In this document: positions 14,001 through 24,300 of the stretch, piece after piece
How positions within the stretch are numbered: position 1 is the stretch's first letter
Layout: the number at the start of each line of letters is the position of its first letter
Source of the DNA: Linyphia triangularis
Taxonomy: Eukaryota; Arthropoda; Arachnida; Araneae; Linyphiidae
Length of the DNA: 64,000 nt
NCBI GenBank assembly: GCA_963978545.1
Contig: OZ021729.1
Coordinates: 81,074,670 to 81,138,669, forward strand
Direction of reading: 5' to 3'
Made by a program: the position numbers and the translations under genes
Notes under the pieces: generated by a model
Seen by the model: the letters and a program-made list of their open reading frames with translations, nothing else
Databases searched by the model: none
What the model was told of the DNA's origin: nothing

Positions 14001-17000
14001 AAAGTTAGCATATTATTTTAGAATGACAATTATGCGATACTTGCTGTTCCAAGGCATCATCCTGCCTGGTGCAGGAAGCCATATCGTAGATAATATCTTC
14101 TAATAGCTACTCTGAAGTAAAGTAAAGGAGGCTAACCGCACAAAGATAACTTCTTATTGGCTACTTTTGAGCATGAGATACAGCGCAATTGTCATTCAAG
14201 TAACATACAAACTCTGTGGTTTAGAAGGAAATAGTAAATGTCCAGTCATTGTAAATACTCAAGATTAATACATTTATACTAATAAAACAAAGGTTATGGG
14301 CACTCTTCCTATAGATGGGTACCAGTTATCGCCAAATCTAAAAGTATATGGTTGTAACAGAGTTGATAAAGAAATCCTAGCTACGAGAATTATAAATGAT
14401 TTGAAGATAGTTAGTTTGGATGAGTAAACACTGCAATATAGCGTTTTTTATCTGGTACCCGTCTAAAGGAAAATTATCAGATTCTGTATGTGACTTGCAA
14501 ACAACCACTACTTTCCTGTACGACTACACATAGAAGTAAAACATTTTCAGCCAGTTCAGATCACAAATGTATAAAATACCTTTTTGGCTATCAACTTTCA
14601 TCTTCGCTAGAATCATTACGATTGGCATTAAACAGAATAAAATTAGTTTGAATTGACTTGTGTTTCAGTTTAACAATTTGATACTTTAATATTTTTCTTT
14701 CATTTTAAACTTTAATTAACTTATCTGATTGTGTTAACATGATACCACCAAAACGAATTTTATATGACAACGTTCAATTAGTGCCCCCTGCAAGAAAGAA
14801 AAACTTTTTTTGAAAAATTAAATTTGAAGTTTTTATTGTGTAAAGCATTGGCTAGTTGCTCAGGCAGCTAGTTGAACCAGAATTGCTTCAATTGCTTGCA
14901 TACATATATGGTTATAAAACGAATCATTAAAAGAGAAATTCTCAAGGAAAGGAGAGTAAAAATTTACCTCAAGCCATGCTCGAATTCCATTAATATTCCA
15001 CGAAACTATCTTAAAATTCCATGGTTGGCCATCTGACGACTTAGAAGAGTTCTCTAAACTCAGAGTAGTCGTATTGGGGGCATCTTTACTCTTAGAAGCA
15101 TCCTTTTTATCAGCCGCTTCTTTCTTCTGAGTCTTAGCTGGTTTGGCGTCCCCTGCATTCTTATTGGCTCTCTTGCGACCAGCTTTTGAGTTTGCCTCCT
15201 CCTTAACCTTCACCTCCAAATCTTCTTCCTCTTCTTTTAGCTCATTTAAAATTTCCTCCTCTTCCTTTGATGAATTTTTTGCCATTTCATCTAACTCCAC
15301 ATTTCTTTGAATGTCTACTCTCAATTGGCGTTTGTCATCAACCTGTATTTCCTCCACTATCTTGCTTTTTTTGGTCTCCTTAACTTCACCCTTCTCATCA
15401 ATGGCCTTCCTTTTTCTCCCTTTGGCAACTGGAACAGTTTCTTTAGCACTCTCTTTGGCATTTCTGCCGCCTCGTGTCTTCCTTGGAGCAAAGTCACCAT
15501 CATCTTCAGCCTCAACACTTGCAACTGCAACTTTGACATTACGAGAACGCTTAGATGGCCCAGCCACTGCTTTAAGGGCATCTTTTTTAGCTTTTGATTC
15601 TTCTACCTGGTCTTGATTCGATAACACTGGATCAACAGCCTTCTTTCGACCACGCTTGCCAGAGACCTTCTCTGGTTCAGTTGTGGCTAGCTTTTCACTT
15701 TCAACTCTTTCATCAGACTTTAATTTCTCTTGTTTTTCTGGGACGTGATCAGCAGTATTTTGGTCGTCCAACACCTTTTCTGATTCTGCCTCTGTACTTG
15801 TAATTACATCGGATAAAATTTCCTCATTTTGAGCTGATGCCTGTGCTTTTTTACGGCCTCGCTTTGTTGGGACAGCTGCTGTCTCCTCAGGCTCTTTGAC
15901 TTTTCCATTGACATTTTCTTCTGAAACATCAGGATCGTCTTTGGTGGAGACTTCTTTAGCAGTCCCATTTTCAGGAGCAGCAGCAATAGCTTCATCAAAA
16001 ATAGGTTCCACTTCTTGCATTTCTTCATTTTCTACCATTTTGCGCAATCTTCCTGACCTGGGTACTTTCTTTGAATTGGCTGCAGGCAATTCCTCCACCT
16101 GCTTGCTTTTAGTGATGCCATTGCTTTTAGCATCTGCTACAAGCTTCTTTCGTCCCTGGAAATACAAGAAGTTTAGCCACAGCATTGTAAAACCACATCT
16201 GTTGATACTAATTTTTTTCAGACCAAAAAAAAATGCATTTTATAGTTAAAACTTATAACACTAAACACTGACATGGGAGCTTTTCTGTGATACAATTATC
16301 ATAAATTCCATTATTCAAAACACTATTTAATATAAATCCCTAGTGTAGTGATTATTAAATTGTCTTACTTAACAAAAACTATACAACTTACTACAAAAAC
16401 TATACAATGACACTATTTAAGGTAATTTTAAGTTATCTTTGCATTCCTTGTGATTATGTCCTTATGAATCATTAAATTTTTAACTCAATAACACAAATGT
16501 GTTCAGATTATAATGTGTTTCACTTTCATTCTGACATCTTTTGTAGTAAACTAGAGCAGCCTACAATATAACTTTTATGTGTAATATATTATTTAGGAAA
16601 AAGGGGAGGGGTGGTCTGAAGGGGGGAGACAGTCTGATTTTATTTTGCAATAATGTCGATGAACAAAATCATCTAGAAATCCTTCTATTTACTTAATTCT
16701 CACAAGAAAAAGCAATGTTCTTTTGGATATTATGGTTAATCACAATACACTCTTCAACTCCTATCAAATGACTAATTCCCATATCCATTCTGAAAGCAAA
16801 TTGTTACTCTTTTCTTTAAAAAAGACTTATTGAGTAGGATGGAAATAACAAACATAAGTGTATCATCAAACAGTTATCTGTATTTCCCATTTTCATGAGA
16901 GATTAGATTTATTAAAGCAAAAGAATTGCCTATCCTGGAGCACCAGTAGTGTCTATCTATAAAATTAATGTGACCAGATTTTTTTGACTAAAAATCAGGA

Positions 17001-19969
17001 AAGTCTCTGCCAATGAGGGAGGGGTCATTTTTTTCGCATAATATTTATGAGTTCGGAACGCACAATTCTAAAATCTTTAATGTTTGAGGTTTTTTCCGAA
17101 GATATAACAATCTAAATTGTAATATACATACATTTATTTAACTTTGTACTAAGCTTTTATCCATACTTTATACATATTTCTTATTTGAGGCTATTGAGTT
17201 TTGCAAGCTTTTATTTGATTTTAGGAAATCTAGAAACTCCTTTCCACAAGAATATGAAAAGTTAATTTTAGTTATTCACAAAGATTTAAGTGTACTCACA
17301 GAAAATTGTACCTCCTCAGAAGTCAAAACTTTATTAACAACAGAAAATGTCTTTCCAAGACCGCAGTTGTTCCGACAAAATAAAGATTTAGTACTAATAT
17401 TGGCGATGCGATTTAGAGCTAACATCATTTGCGAAATTCCGATGCAAAGCACTATATCGATACAACGCCAACATCCACGATGTTCCAAATATCGATCCGC
17501 ACTAAAGAATTCGATTTAAGCAGCACATACGTCCTGCTTGCTAAATCGCCACCAATTCCGATTTACTGAGAAGTTCATTCAAGAAGACGCATGCTCGATC
17601 AATTAAAATTGAAATTTTCAATTCTAGTACATCGGATTTTAGTTTACATGTAAAGAATTTTGTGTGTGTGAATTAATAACTTTCGGCGAATGTTCATATT
17701 TCGATATATTATTATTAGTAGTAGTTTGGAATTAATTTGCCGACATCTGAACGATCTCCCAAGATTAAATGTTAGATATTTCAAATCCATTTGCATCCTT
17801 TTCATAACCAAAAATATCCTTTAAAATCATGTTTTTTCTGAAACTAAAAGCTGCAACCAATCATATTTTAGCATTATTCCGCTTCTTTTAAATTATTTTG
17901 CTAAAAAAATAAAAGAGTAATTACGGAGGGTATCAAGATAGGGACATATTCTACAGCGGTGTTAAAATTGATTTATCACTAAATCGTGATGTTAGACTGA
18001 TGACAAATCGATTTAAGAAATCTCTAAATCGCCCAGCCTTAATTGGCAATTTCAATTGAATGCTGGTGGAAATGAGTAAAAACCTCTAACAAAAGCTTAT
18101 CTCCAGAAACTTCATCAGCTACCCACTAAGTTTTTCTTGATTAACAAAGTTCTGAAGAACATTTTTGTTTTGTTTAGGACTTTTATAAAGAGATAACAGA
18201 GAACACATGATGCACAATTTGGATAACTAGCTATTTAATTATTAAAGAATATTTTCATTGCTTAAATCTATAATCTAAAATGAATTATTAAATTTTCTTT
18301 AATATTTTATGGATATTTTGCTTCATGCATTTCCCAAAATGTATGGAAACAAAAGGATGTTAGATATGCTACAGGAAGTTTCTTCATTTATTTAAATGCT
18401 TTTACAAAAATTATTTTGAAAGTTATATTTTGAGGAAAATTAGGTTTTGAACTATTAAATTCGTTTGCAAAATTTATAACACAAACATTCCAATACTAGT
18501 AATTATATGATCTTTCTATCTAATGTTACGCATAGGCTTAGCTTTGGCATCTGTCAGAATTGTTATGATGGACTAAGGGAATAGGTTAGGTGAACTTCGC
18601 TAACGGTTGACGGAATAATACCATTATCCTCCTGAGACCCAGCTAATTTACTCCTGAGCTAATTTTTATGTATATTATTCTTTTGGGTCTATGTAACAGA
18701 TATAAAATGACTATCTCCTTAAGCTTGCAAAAATTCTGAAATATAATTGTTCAGATGTAAAATTTAATCATGAAAGGCTGCAAAACAGTTTCGTGAGGAC
18801 ATGATACATAAAAATACTTCACAATTAGTGCAAAATTTTTTTTTTCATGCTGAACATTCAGACATTCGACAAACGTTAAAAAAAAAGTCTTAAGTGTCCA
18901 TTGCTGGCATGTGCTTCGCACCAACTTTTCGTGACGCCTCTACTGGCAGAGGAAATGCTCTTTGCTGTTTCTTTACTGGTTCTACTTCATCACAATCAGT
19001 GGAACTATAATCAGCTGCAAGACTGAATTCGGCTACTTCATGCAAAGAAAAATTATGCGTCCAAAATCCGATGTGCATTTAAATGTACGCGGGGTCTCGG
19101 GAGGATATAATATATGCAAATAAACAATAAAAAACAACATATTATAAGAGTTGAGGACACAAAAATATGTATAAAAGAGGTGCATGTTGGTGGAGTGATT
19201 CCAATATTGAATTTTGCTGGTTGCCATAAAATTGATGTTGTAAATGCATTCAAGAAATAAGGTAGCTACTAAAGAAACATTATCGCTTACCAATTGGCGA
19301 CCTTGACATGAAAACTAGGAATAAACCAAAAATTTTTTTCAGAGTAACTTAAAGAAAAGAAATTAGGGAATTTGAAATTTGTGTAAAAATTATGGTAAAT
19401 TCTTGGTTTAAGATACCAGTTAGACACGATTTCCAATTATTTTTTTTCTGATACAAATGCACTAAACCTTGCAATTTTTATTAATTTTATTTAAATTATA
19501 AGATAAATAGTGTTTCAAATTGAAATCCTTCACTTTTACAAAAACCAGTTTTATGGAAACTATTACCATAACCATAAGTGTTCAACAGCATTGTTTTATT
19601 TTAGTTCCAAAAATCAAAATGTTTTAAGATTGTAAACATACCAGAAAGGACATATTAAGCACAATAAATGAACACCCGATGCTTCCCAAAGTTACGCGAA
19701 CAGAGCCATAGGGTTCTACTGTAACATCAAAAACTTTTATCGCCAACAATTGTCATCAAACTTTCTGAATTGGCGTAACGAAATCCGTAACTAGGGATAG
19801 ACTAAATTAATTACCACACAGAACTCAAGCGATTTTGATCTGTGAGGTAAAAATTATGTAAGGTAGACACCACACAATGCACAAGTATGGCTCCTTGAGA
19901 GATGAAAAAACGAAACTGATTTACAAGAAAGTATTTTGAACAATTACATACTTTTGCGATAGGAGGCAT
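1941..19969 (-). CDS. APEX1: AP endonuclease with long basic N-terminal extension (Rrp1/APEX1 family), seven exons
   Basis: Join on the minus strand: 19969-19952, 16155-14968, 13960-13759, 13145-13080, 11009-10866, 8553-8373, 2058-1941. Every junction has GT/AG and every phase fits, giving 638 residues. The family cuts DNA 5' to abasic sites in nuclear base excision repair. Residues 1-380 are charged and low in complexity, with basic AT-hook-like patches (KRGRKK near 104 and 173, GRKRK near 252, GRKR near 332) suited to DNA binding and nuclear import. The EEP nuclease domain fills 385-638. Visible active-site residues by analogy with human APE1 are N393, E421, Y492, D531, N533, D603, D628 and H629. 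The human D70 position is Asn395 (WNING), and the redox Cys65 position is Val390. Drosophila Rrp1 has a similar size and layout. The domain call is certain; the tiny first exon is inferred. Confidence 0.95.
2613..3853 (+). mobile_element. Non-autonomous Helitron, apparently full-length
   Basis: It starts TCTATAATAATAAAACAAGC after an A and ends CACGGGTATTCAGCTAG before a T. That matches the 5'-TC, CTRR-3', A/T-insertion rules of Helitrons, and there is no target duplication. A short TTCG-TAG-CGAA stem precedes the end. Inside are about five diverged units of roughly 150 bp, each with CTACAGCTCTGAAATTTTCA and an AT-rich spacer. After these come several GAGCGAAGCGAGC-like segments spaced about 60 bp apart. 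There is no Rep-helicase gene. Confidence 0.8.
3891..5853 (-). pseudogene. Decayed hAT-family transposase
   Basis: Minus-strand coding fragments in several frames run in order from 5853 to 3891: an N-terminal piece with [13 protein letters not shown], a middle piece, then [13 protein letters not shown] (about 4765-4727). The last matches the dimerisation-region signature H-G-N-A-D-V-E-R-G-F-S seen in hAT-type proteins. A lysine homopolymer tract (4492-4523), an in-frame stop soon after it, frameshifts and the R1 insertion break it. It cannot make a working protein. The true N-terminus (BED finger) is not visible. Confidence 0.7.
4130..4309 (+). repeat. Short R1 repeat inserted in the hAT transposase
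   Basis: It begins TTCCACTCCACGTTTTGGAA and ends AAGTTGTGCGATGTTCCACA then CCCC. The same ends are seen at 32.8-33.4 kb. It interrupts the minus-strand transposase frame after VNERITR; the frame resumes near 4070 toward lower coordinates. Confidence 0.65.
6264..7408. other. Intron 6 sequence without recognisable features
   Basis: AT-rich, with short homopolymers (A-run near 6968). The frames at 6244-6511 are short and overlap the hAT end. I see no gene or repeat boundary here. Confidence 0.5.
7417..8067. mobile_element. hAT-type miniature element, TAGAGGTCGGC family, copy 1
   Basis: It runs from TAGTGGTCAGAAATATCG to TATCGCCGACCTCTA, with ATCGATAT-rich subterminal palindromes at both ends. 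The 8-base flanks AGCAACAT (7409-7416) and GGCAACAT (8068-8075) differ at one base, a hAT-size target duplication. There is no coding capacity. A second copy is at 55977-56561. Confidence 0.8.
8076..8326. mobile_element. Right-end fragment of the CAGGGTGGCCAC hAT family
   Basis: The stretch matches 6050-6255 (GGTAATGAAAAGTTT, ATTATTCC, CAAGACATTT) and ends TTTTGTGGCCACTCCG, the family terminus. The left part is missing. It sits 47 bases from exon 6 of the AP endonuclease gene. Confidence 0.7.
8373..8553 (-). CDS. APEX1: AP endonuclease exon 6
   Basis: Acceptor TCTTGCAG, donor G/GTAAGT. It encodes [19 protein letters not shown] and the [17 protein letters not shown] block (residues 541-600) that shapes the damage-recognition pocket in this family. 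The closing Trp codon is split with exon 7. Confidence 0.95.
8700..9235. other. Intron 5 sequence, nothing recognised
   Basis: AT-rich intronic DNA with a short imperfect hairpin around 9112-9142 (AAACTACTTGG and its partial inverse). No coding or repeat signature. Confidence 0.4.
9240..9409 (-). mobile_element. Helitron 5'-end fragment
   Basis: Read on the minus strand from 9409 it begins TCTATACTAATAAAACAAAG after an A. That is the terminus of the Helitron at 2613, followed by CTGTGTGTCTGTTCC and a diverged internal unit (CAGAGTTCTCC inverse). The 3' end is missing. Confidence 0.6.
9420..10850. other. Intron 5 sequence, AT-rich, one TA microsatellite
   Basis: A (TA)n run lies at about 10228-10247. 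Nothing else is supportable; the open frames at 9950-10395 are short and low in complexity. Confidence 0.5.
10866..11009 (-). CDS. APEX1: AP endonuclease exon 5
   Basis: Acceptor CTTTGCAG, donor G/GTGAGT. It encodes residues 492-540: [14 protein letters not shown], then CGDLNVAH with catalytic Asp531 and Asn533. The final G begins the Asp540 codon completed by exon 6. Confidence 0.95.
11366..11458. repeat. Small inverted-repeat element ending GGTCGGTAGTG
   Basis: AGGTCGGTAGTGGGCAGTAC faces an inverted CACTACCGACC about 80 bases away, an 11-base exact inverted repeat. It could be a tiny MITE remnant. No target duplication is clear. Confidence 0.35.
11701..11862. mobile_element. Left-end fragment of the CAGGGTGGCCAC hAT family
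   Basis: It begins CATGGTGACTATAAAATTTT then GAGTTCCCTGA, and continues with GATCAAATAGAACATGTA and GATAATAAACCAATTTTTTAA, matching subterminal parts of the 2.15-6.25 kb element. It is internally deleted. Confidence 0.55.
12100..12827 (-). repeat. Degenerate Helitron-related fragments
   Basis: Two pieces on the minus strand share the internal-unit signature: 12125-12190 (inverse of AGCTCTGAAATTTTC) and 12740-12827, which ends in an inverted TCTTAACTAATAAAAC 5' terminus. The sequence between them is unassigned AT-rich intron. Confidence 0.45.
13080..13145 (-). CDS. APEX1: AP endonuclease exon 4 (66 bases)
   Basis: This short exon is found by the conserved E-E-H-D-x-E-G-R-V block (residues 470-480). 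Acceptor GGGATAG at 13146 and donor T/GTAAGT. Its phases (2 bases in, 1 out) fit both neighbours. The last codon is split and makes Tyr492, the Tyr171 position of human APE1. Confidence 0.93.
13146..13758. other. Intron 3, no feature seen
   Basis: AT-rich. The minus-strand frame covering 13474-13821 is mostly read-through beyond exon 3 into the intron. Confidence 0.5.
13759..13960 (-). CDS. APEX1: AP endonuclease exon 3
   Basis: Acceptor TTTACAG, donor G/GTGAGT. It encodes residues 403-469 plus the first base of codon 470. It holds CVQETKC, with metal-binding Glu421, and the DGYSGVGIL block conserved in exonuclease III-type enzymes. Confidence 0.95.
13961..14967. other. Intron 2, one possible Helitron 5' tip
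   Basis: At about 14275 the sequence TTTATACTAATAAAACAAAG resembles the Helitron 5' terminus, but no internal unit follows, so it may be chance or a very short remnant. Otherwise nothing. Confidence 0.35.
14968..16155 (-). CDS. APEX1: AP endonuclease exon 2 (charged N-terminal region into the first catalytic strand)
   Basis: The acceptor TTCCAG ends at 16156 and the donor is GAG/GTAAAT. It encodes residues 7-402 in phase 0: Lys/Glu/Ala-rich sequence with four basic AT-hook-like patches, then [15 protein letters not shown], the start of the nuclease domain. One uninterrupted 1188-base exon for the whole extension argues that the frame is under selection. Open frames on the opposite strand (15307-15616, 15896-16249) are shadows of its codon bias. 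Confidence 0.95.
16156..18885. other. Intron 1, distal part
   Basis: AT-rich intronic DNA. At 17980-18040 AAATCGATTTAAG is followed by CTAAATCGCCCAGCCTT, which looks like the single terminus of an unidentified DNA element. Its partner end was not found. The minus-strand frame at 17276-17488 has no family signature. Confidence 0.4.
18890..19309 (-). CDS. Possible small two-exon gene of unknown function (54 residues)
   Basis: Exon 1 19309-19291 (ATG, MSRSPI, donor G/GTAAGCG) and exon 2 19035-18890 (acceptor TGCATGAAG) join in phase. Exon 2 reads [20 protein letters not shown] and later [22 protein letters not shown] without a break to TAA. The exon 2 composition looks coding: mixed polar residues and little AT-driven Lys/Asn/Ile bias. 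I recognise no family. It sits inside intron 1 of the AP endonuclease gene on the same strand, so it may instead be an alternative exon, a nested gene or a retrocopy tail. A second ATG-donor pair near 22931-22881 could splice in the same phase. Confidence 0.35.
19952..19969 (-). CDS. APEX1: AP endonuclease exon 1 (start codon, residues 1-6)
   Basis: ATG at 19969-19967 encodes MPPIAK and is followed at once by donor GTATGT. Phase 0 joins to exon 2, giving MPPIAK-GRKK, which resembles the usual MP-basic start of the family. An A stands at -3 of the ATG. It was chosen because no in-frame start precedes exon 2 without reading through its acceptor. A transcript would settle it, because an 18-base exon across a 3.8 kb intron is weak evidence alone. 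Confidence 0.6.
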
Positions 19970-20860
19970 TTCAACTTGACGTAAGACTCTGGAACTTTTC
20001 TTGAAAAAAAAACTTATAAATGATTTATATATACTTGTTCTAATAAACAAAGAGAAAACTTGGGTTCCCGCCGGTAAATCCCAATTTCTTAAAACCAGTT
20101 TTGAACATGCCATCCGGTTTTGTTAAAAAGTTGGCAACATTTAGAGGGCGCTGCCTAAAATACTTGCTTGTACTGGGGCCAGCCAATCAAATGGAGCAAT
20201 TTTGGTAACATGATTCAGCCAGCGCCACTACACCATACTTTTGCTATTTTTCTAATGACCATTTCAATATATCTGATTGTATTTTAAGGTGGCTATTATT
20301 TCTTCAGCCAAATGAGAATGAAAGTTGAGTTGAAACATGGCTTATAGGCTTCGGGTACGATACGAGCGGTAAGTGATTTGCAATAAAGAGACAAGAGCGG
20401 TAAGAAGGTGAATTTTCAAGGGCAGACAAAGCTGGAAAACTGTGAGCTAGCTGTCTCGCTACACATTACGTGGAAGGAAAGGGTTTGTTGGGTTCCAAGC
20501 AAGGAGGTTAGAAGAGAGAGGAGGTCCGAGCAAGCTTGGCGCGAAGAAGCAGACTTTGGCAATCCTACTCTCACTTGAACTAAGCCTATACAAACCGACT
20601 TTTTAGTACGCTCTTCTACGGGAAAAAACGTGGGTAGGTTTGGAAATTCTGCCAAATTTTTAATATAGTTTTTAAAAAAGCAATTTCTGTGGTTGTAGGC
20701 TATAGTTCAAGACCTGAACTATCAAATGGTATGCGTATTACTCTTCACAGCTAATAATTAAGCAATATTCAACGGTTTTTAAATCCCTCACACTAACTTT
20801 GATTTTGTATGAAACGTGCAAATAGATGGAGGGCTAATTACACATTTGCCGTCATTCAAT
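19970..20860. promoter_or_regulatory. Upstream region of the AP endonuclease gene (promoter expected here)
   Basis: This is the stretch 5' of the inferred start codon. Short GC-richer blocks near 20380-20640 include a pyrimidine-rich minus-strand segment (CCTCCTCTCTCTTCTAACC). A similar segment, CTTTTCTAACCTCCTTGGGT, recurs at 25371 on the plus strand, so part of this may be repeat rather than promoter. No TATA box can be defended. Confidence 0.3.
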
Positions 20861-20864
20861 AGAG

Positions 20865-21470
20865 AAAAAACCTTATCAGATTGATTCGATGTTGATGACA
20901 ATACACTCAGTTAAGTTTTGGGGGCTATTACTATCACTAAAAGACTGCTTTTACACACGCTACTATTGGACTAATTAGCCCACTTGCCATCCACCCATCA
21001 ACCTGAAACTTGGCAGATGGATTCAATTTGGATGACAATACATTCCAAATTTTTAGGCGAGTCACTACCACTAAAAGGCCACTTTTACCAGATTCTTTTT
21101 ATTAACGCTTTGTTATTATAAACCCATTTCCTATCATGAGATTAAACATTTAAACTTGGCTGACGCACTCGTTGTCTATGACAATGCTTTCTATTAAGTT
21201 TTGGTACTGTCAGACAACGGTAGTTTTTACATACGTTTCTATTGCCTTACGTTAGAATTATCAGTAGCCTTTACTCACGTTCTATTATCCAGATACAAAG
21301 CTTAATTCAAACATGTTCAATTTTAGCAATATTTAATGACTGAAATCTTCTACTATTAAAGTTATCGAGGAAAAATATTCAAAGGGCTAATTAACCCACT
21401 TGCCGTCATCTAATTGAACTGAGACTTGGCAGATGGACTCGTTGTGTATGAAAATTTAAAAAATGGATTC
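20865..21470 (+). repeat. Diverged 120-140 bp satellite, locus 1
   Basis: About four units carry the ordered blocks CTAATTAGCCCACTTGCC, CTGAAACTTGGCAGATGGA, TCG(T/A)TG..GATGACAATGC, TTAAGTTTTGG and CACTAAAAGGCC. The same order recurs inverted at 23590-24300 and directly at 57290-57425. It has no coding capacity. Confidence 0.65.
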
Positions 21471-21558
21471 AATATTTTAAAAAATGGATACAATATTTTT
21501 TTTACCTTTGCTCACTACGTAATTTAATCGTTTCGTAATCTATTGGAAATATTTTACA

Positions 21559-22100
21559 CTAGCTGCGTTGTTCCTCGTTGCGGATATTCATCATTGGTGT
21601 ATAGGTCTCATCTCAGCTTTTGGGGCTTTACTCGCAGAGAGGTTCATTGCCACGCAAATCCAAGCTCGCTTCGCCTGTTGGAAGTTTAATTGTAATATAA
21701 AAACATAACGCTTCACTGGCTGAAAAGTTTATTGACACATAAGAACTGGCTAGCTTCACTCGTTCAAAGGTTAGTTGCTACGCAAATACAAGCTCCCTTC
21801 GCTCGCTGAAAAATTCTTTGCTACGCCCGCACAGGCTTGTTTTGTTCACTGGAAGGTTAATTATTGCGCAAGCATATGTTCACTTCGCTCACTGAAACTC
21901 GTATTCTACGCTTATTTGAAGTCACTTTACAAAGAAAAACTTTAAAAACTTTAAAAAAAAATTAAATTAAAATGTTAGCATTTTGTTTAAGAAAATCAAA
22001 ATTAGAAGGCAAGATCTACTAATGTCGAAAATTTCAGAACTCTACCCTTATTTAAAATCACTTTATAAAAAAAGCTTAAAAAATATTAATTAAAGTTTTT
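21559..22100 (-). mobile_element. Helitron 3'-end fragment
   Basis: Read on the minus strand it ends GCAGCTAG before a T at 21558. It carries the family's repeated GAGCGAAG-like segments spaced about 60 bp and, near 22040, one internal unit. The 5' terminus is absent. Confidence 0.65.
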
Positions 22101-23585
22101 GGTTGTTTAATTCGATTGATTATTTCGTTTTCCGTGCGTCAAATTCCGAATGTCCGCTGAAATCTAAACCGTAGCTTTTACATTGACATACTTTTGAAGA
22201 CTTCTCGGTGCTAATTTGTAAAGGGCAATTGAGGTTCCGCTGTCAACTCCGTGGGTGGGCATGAAACGAGATGCGAGAGCCGGTTTTTCCCCCCCTTGGT
22301 GGCGGGTGACAACAGCGTCGCCCCTCTTTGATAATTTGTAACGGACGATGGGTATAGTAGGGTGCAAAAGGGTCCGAAAGCAAGTCCTTTATCACTCCAT
22401 GGCCTGAGGGAGGAATAGGAACAGAGAAAAGCCCCCTGCTATTGTGACTTGTACGCAGAAGTTTTACGACTTGTCGATGAACAAGGCGGCTTCTTTTTTT
22501 AGTTCTTCAGGTATTTGGATTTCGAACTTTATGTTTGAAAAGAAAAGGAATAATGGACAAAAATTTCATTCTATTGAAAACTTTGGAGGTTCTTTTTCGA
22601 TTCGAATTGTACTAAAATAGTTTTACAAAACATGATTATTGTAATATCATGGGTAATCAGATATTCTCTACGTTGCTTTGGTTTAATTTATATTATTACT
22701 TATGAAGCCCTGATGTGTTTTTGGAATATTTTACGTGATTGAAATACTGAATTCAATAAAAATTCTCACAAAAGTAATTAATTAAGAATAATTTCAATAC
22801 TGTAATTCGCCAGAAATCAATATTAAACTCGTATATTGTAAGAAAAAATTGATAAAAGAGTAATGAAAAAAAAAATCCTTACCAATTTCTTTACTGCAAG
22901 ATCTGTCACATTTGTGCGGCATTGTCGGATGCCACTTGAAACTTTTTCCAATGTAATTCATGTATCTTTTGTTATAAATTTTCTTCTATTCATAAATTAG
23001 ACTCATAATAAAATTCTCAGTTCAGTAATGAATAACTTTTTTCATGCATAACACTATCCTTTAAAATATAATGCACTGTACTAAATAATATTATAATTTT
23101 TATTTATTTACCAATTAGAAGAGAAAATTCTTCAACGCAAATAAAAAAAAAAGCTTTCAAAAAGCACTGAAACGGTTAACAATAATTATTATCATCAGTT
23201 TATATTGACATTATTATATAAACCTACATAATAAAACTCAGAATTAAAAATTAACAGATTTATCTAAACTTTTACAAACTACACAGAAATTACGGCTCCA
23301 GATTAGAGGAACCACCCTTTTGTTTTATTTAATAATGTAATCTTATTAAAGGGTAAATATCTGAAGTACAGAAAGAAAACTGTTCGATGATTTAATTATT
23401 TATCTCATTAACATCTTAAATTCAAGAAGTCTTTTTACTATTATAACTCATAAAAACAAAGTTTCTAATATAAATCCTTTATATATATGTTTTATGTGTT
23501 AAGTCACTGAACTCAGATCAAGTTTTGATAATGTTTGATCACTAAGGGGAAAAAACAACATCTATTCCGAAATATTTACTAGTTT
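22101..23585. other. Intergenic sequence without recognised gene
   Basis: A more GC-rich island at 22160-22440 contains a 67-residue minus-strand frame (22367-22164) with no family match. The rest is AT-rich. Confidence 0.4.
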
Positions 23586-23589
23586 CAAA

Positions 23590-24300
23590 ACTTGCTTGAA
23601 TACATTTTCATCCACAGCGAGTCTATCTGGTAAGTTTCAGTCCAATTGGATGAAGTGTGATGTAATCCGAAGCGACGATAGTTGCTTGTGTAAAAGCATT
23701 CTTTTATAATAGTGTCAGTCCCCAAAACTTGATATAATACATTCTTAGCGAAAATGAATCTGTCTATCAAATTTCAGCGCGATTGGATGACGGTAAGTGG
23801 ATTTATTAGCATTCAGAAACGATAATAGAAGCCTGTGTTAAAGCGATCTTTTTGAGTGTCTGTGACAGCCCCCAAAACTTGATGCAATGGATTGGAATCT
23901 ATATCAAATCAATCTGCAAAGTTTCATTTCGACTGGATGACAGAACGGGTGCTAATAAAAAAAAATCATTAGAAGTGACAATGTAGTGTCTGCAATAGCG
24001 GTCTTTTAGTGACAGCCCCCAAAACTTAATACAATGCATTGTCATCGATAACGAATCTATGTGACCAATTTCACCCGATTGGTTGGTTGGTTCGCTCAAC
24101 GACCTATTTTTATGCACAATAACGGCTAATCAGGCCAGGATTTACAGCTTAACGTGGATTATGAACCACAACGAACATCCATGGCAAAACCCGGATTCAA
24201 ACCCGGCCTTTGGCATGAGTGGCCAGAGCGCTAACCACACCGCCATCAGGTTGTCAGCCTGATTGGATGACGGTAAGAGGGTTAATTAGCCATTCGCAGA
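23590..24300 (-). repeat. Diverged 120-140 bp satellite, locus 2 (inverted), interrupted by a SINE
   Basis: Units contain CCCCCAAAACTTGATGCAAT, CAGTCCAATTGGATGA and GACGGTAAG(T/A)GG, the reverse of the blocks at 20.9-21.5 kb. A SINE at 24083-24257 sits inside the last unit. Confidence 0.65.
24083..24257 (-). mobile_element. tRNA-derived SINE, family S1, copy 1
   Basis: The minus strand has an A-box (GTGTGGTTAGCGC) and a B-box (GGTTTGAATCC), then a body with GTGGTTCATAATCCACGTTA and GCATAAAAATAGGTCGTTGA, and a CCAACCAACCAAT tail. Flanks CCCGATTGG and CCTGATTGG are a likely target duplication in the satellite. Confidence 0.75.

Noticed and set aside
15307..16249. Plus-strand and shifted-frame open frames of 70-117 residues
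   Set aside because: They are antisense or frame-shifted shadows of the AP endonuclease exon 2 codon bias.
17276..17488. Alternative first exon of the AP endonuclease (70-residue frame)
   Set aside because: No donor in the right phase to join exon 2, and no resemblance to the family's N-terminus.
22881..22931. ATG with a good donor (MPHKCDRSCSKEI) as first exon of the AP endonuclease
   Set aside because: Its phase 1 donor would put exon 2 out of frame; it could only fit the doubtful micro-gene.
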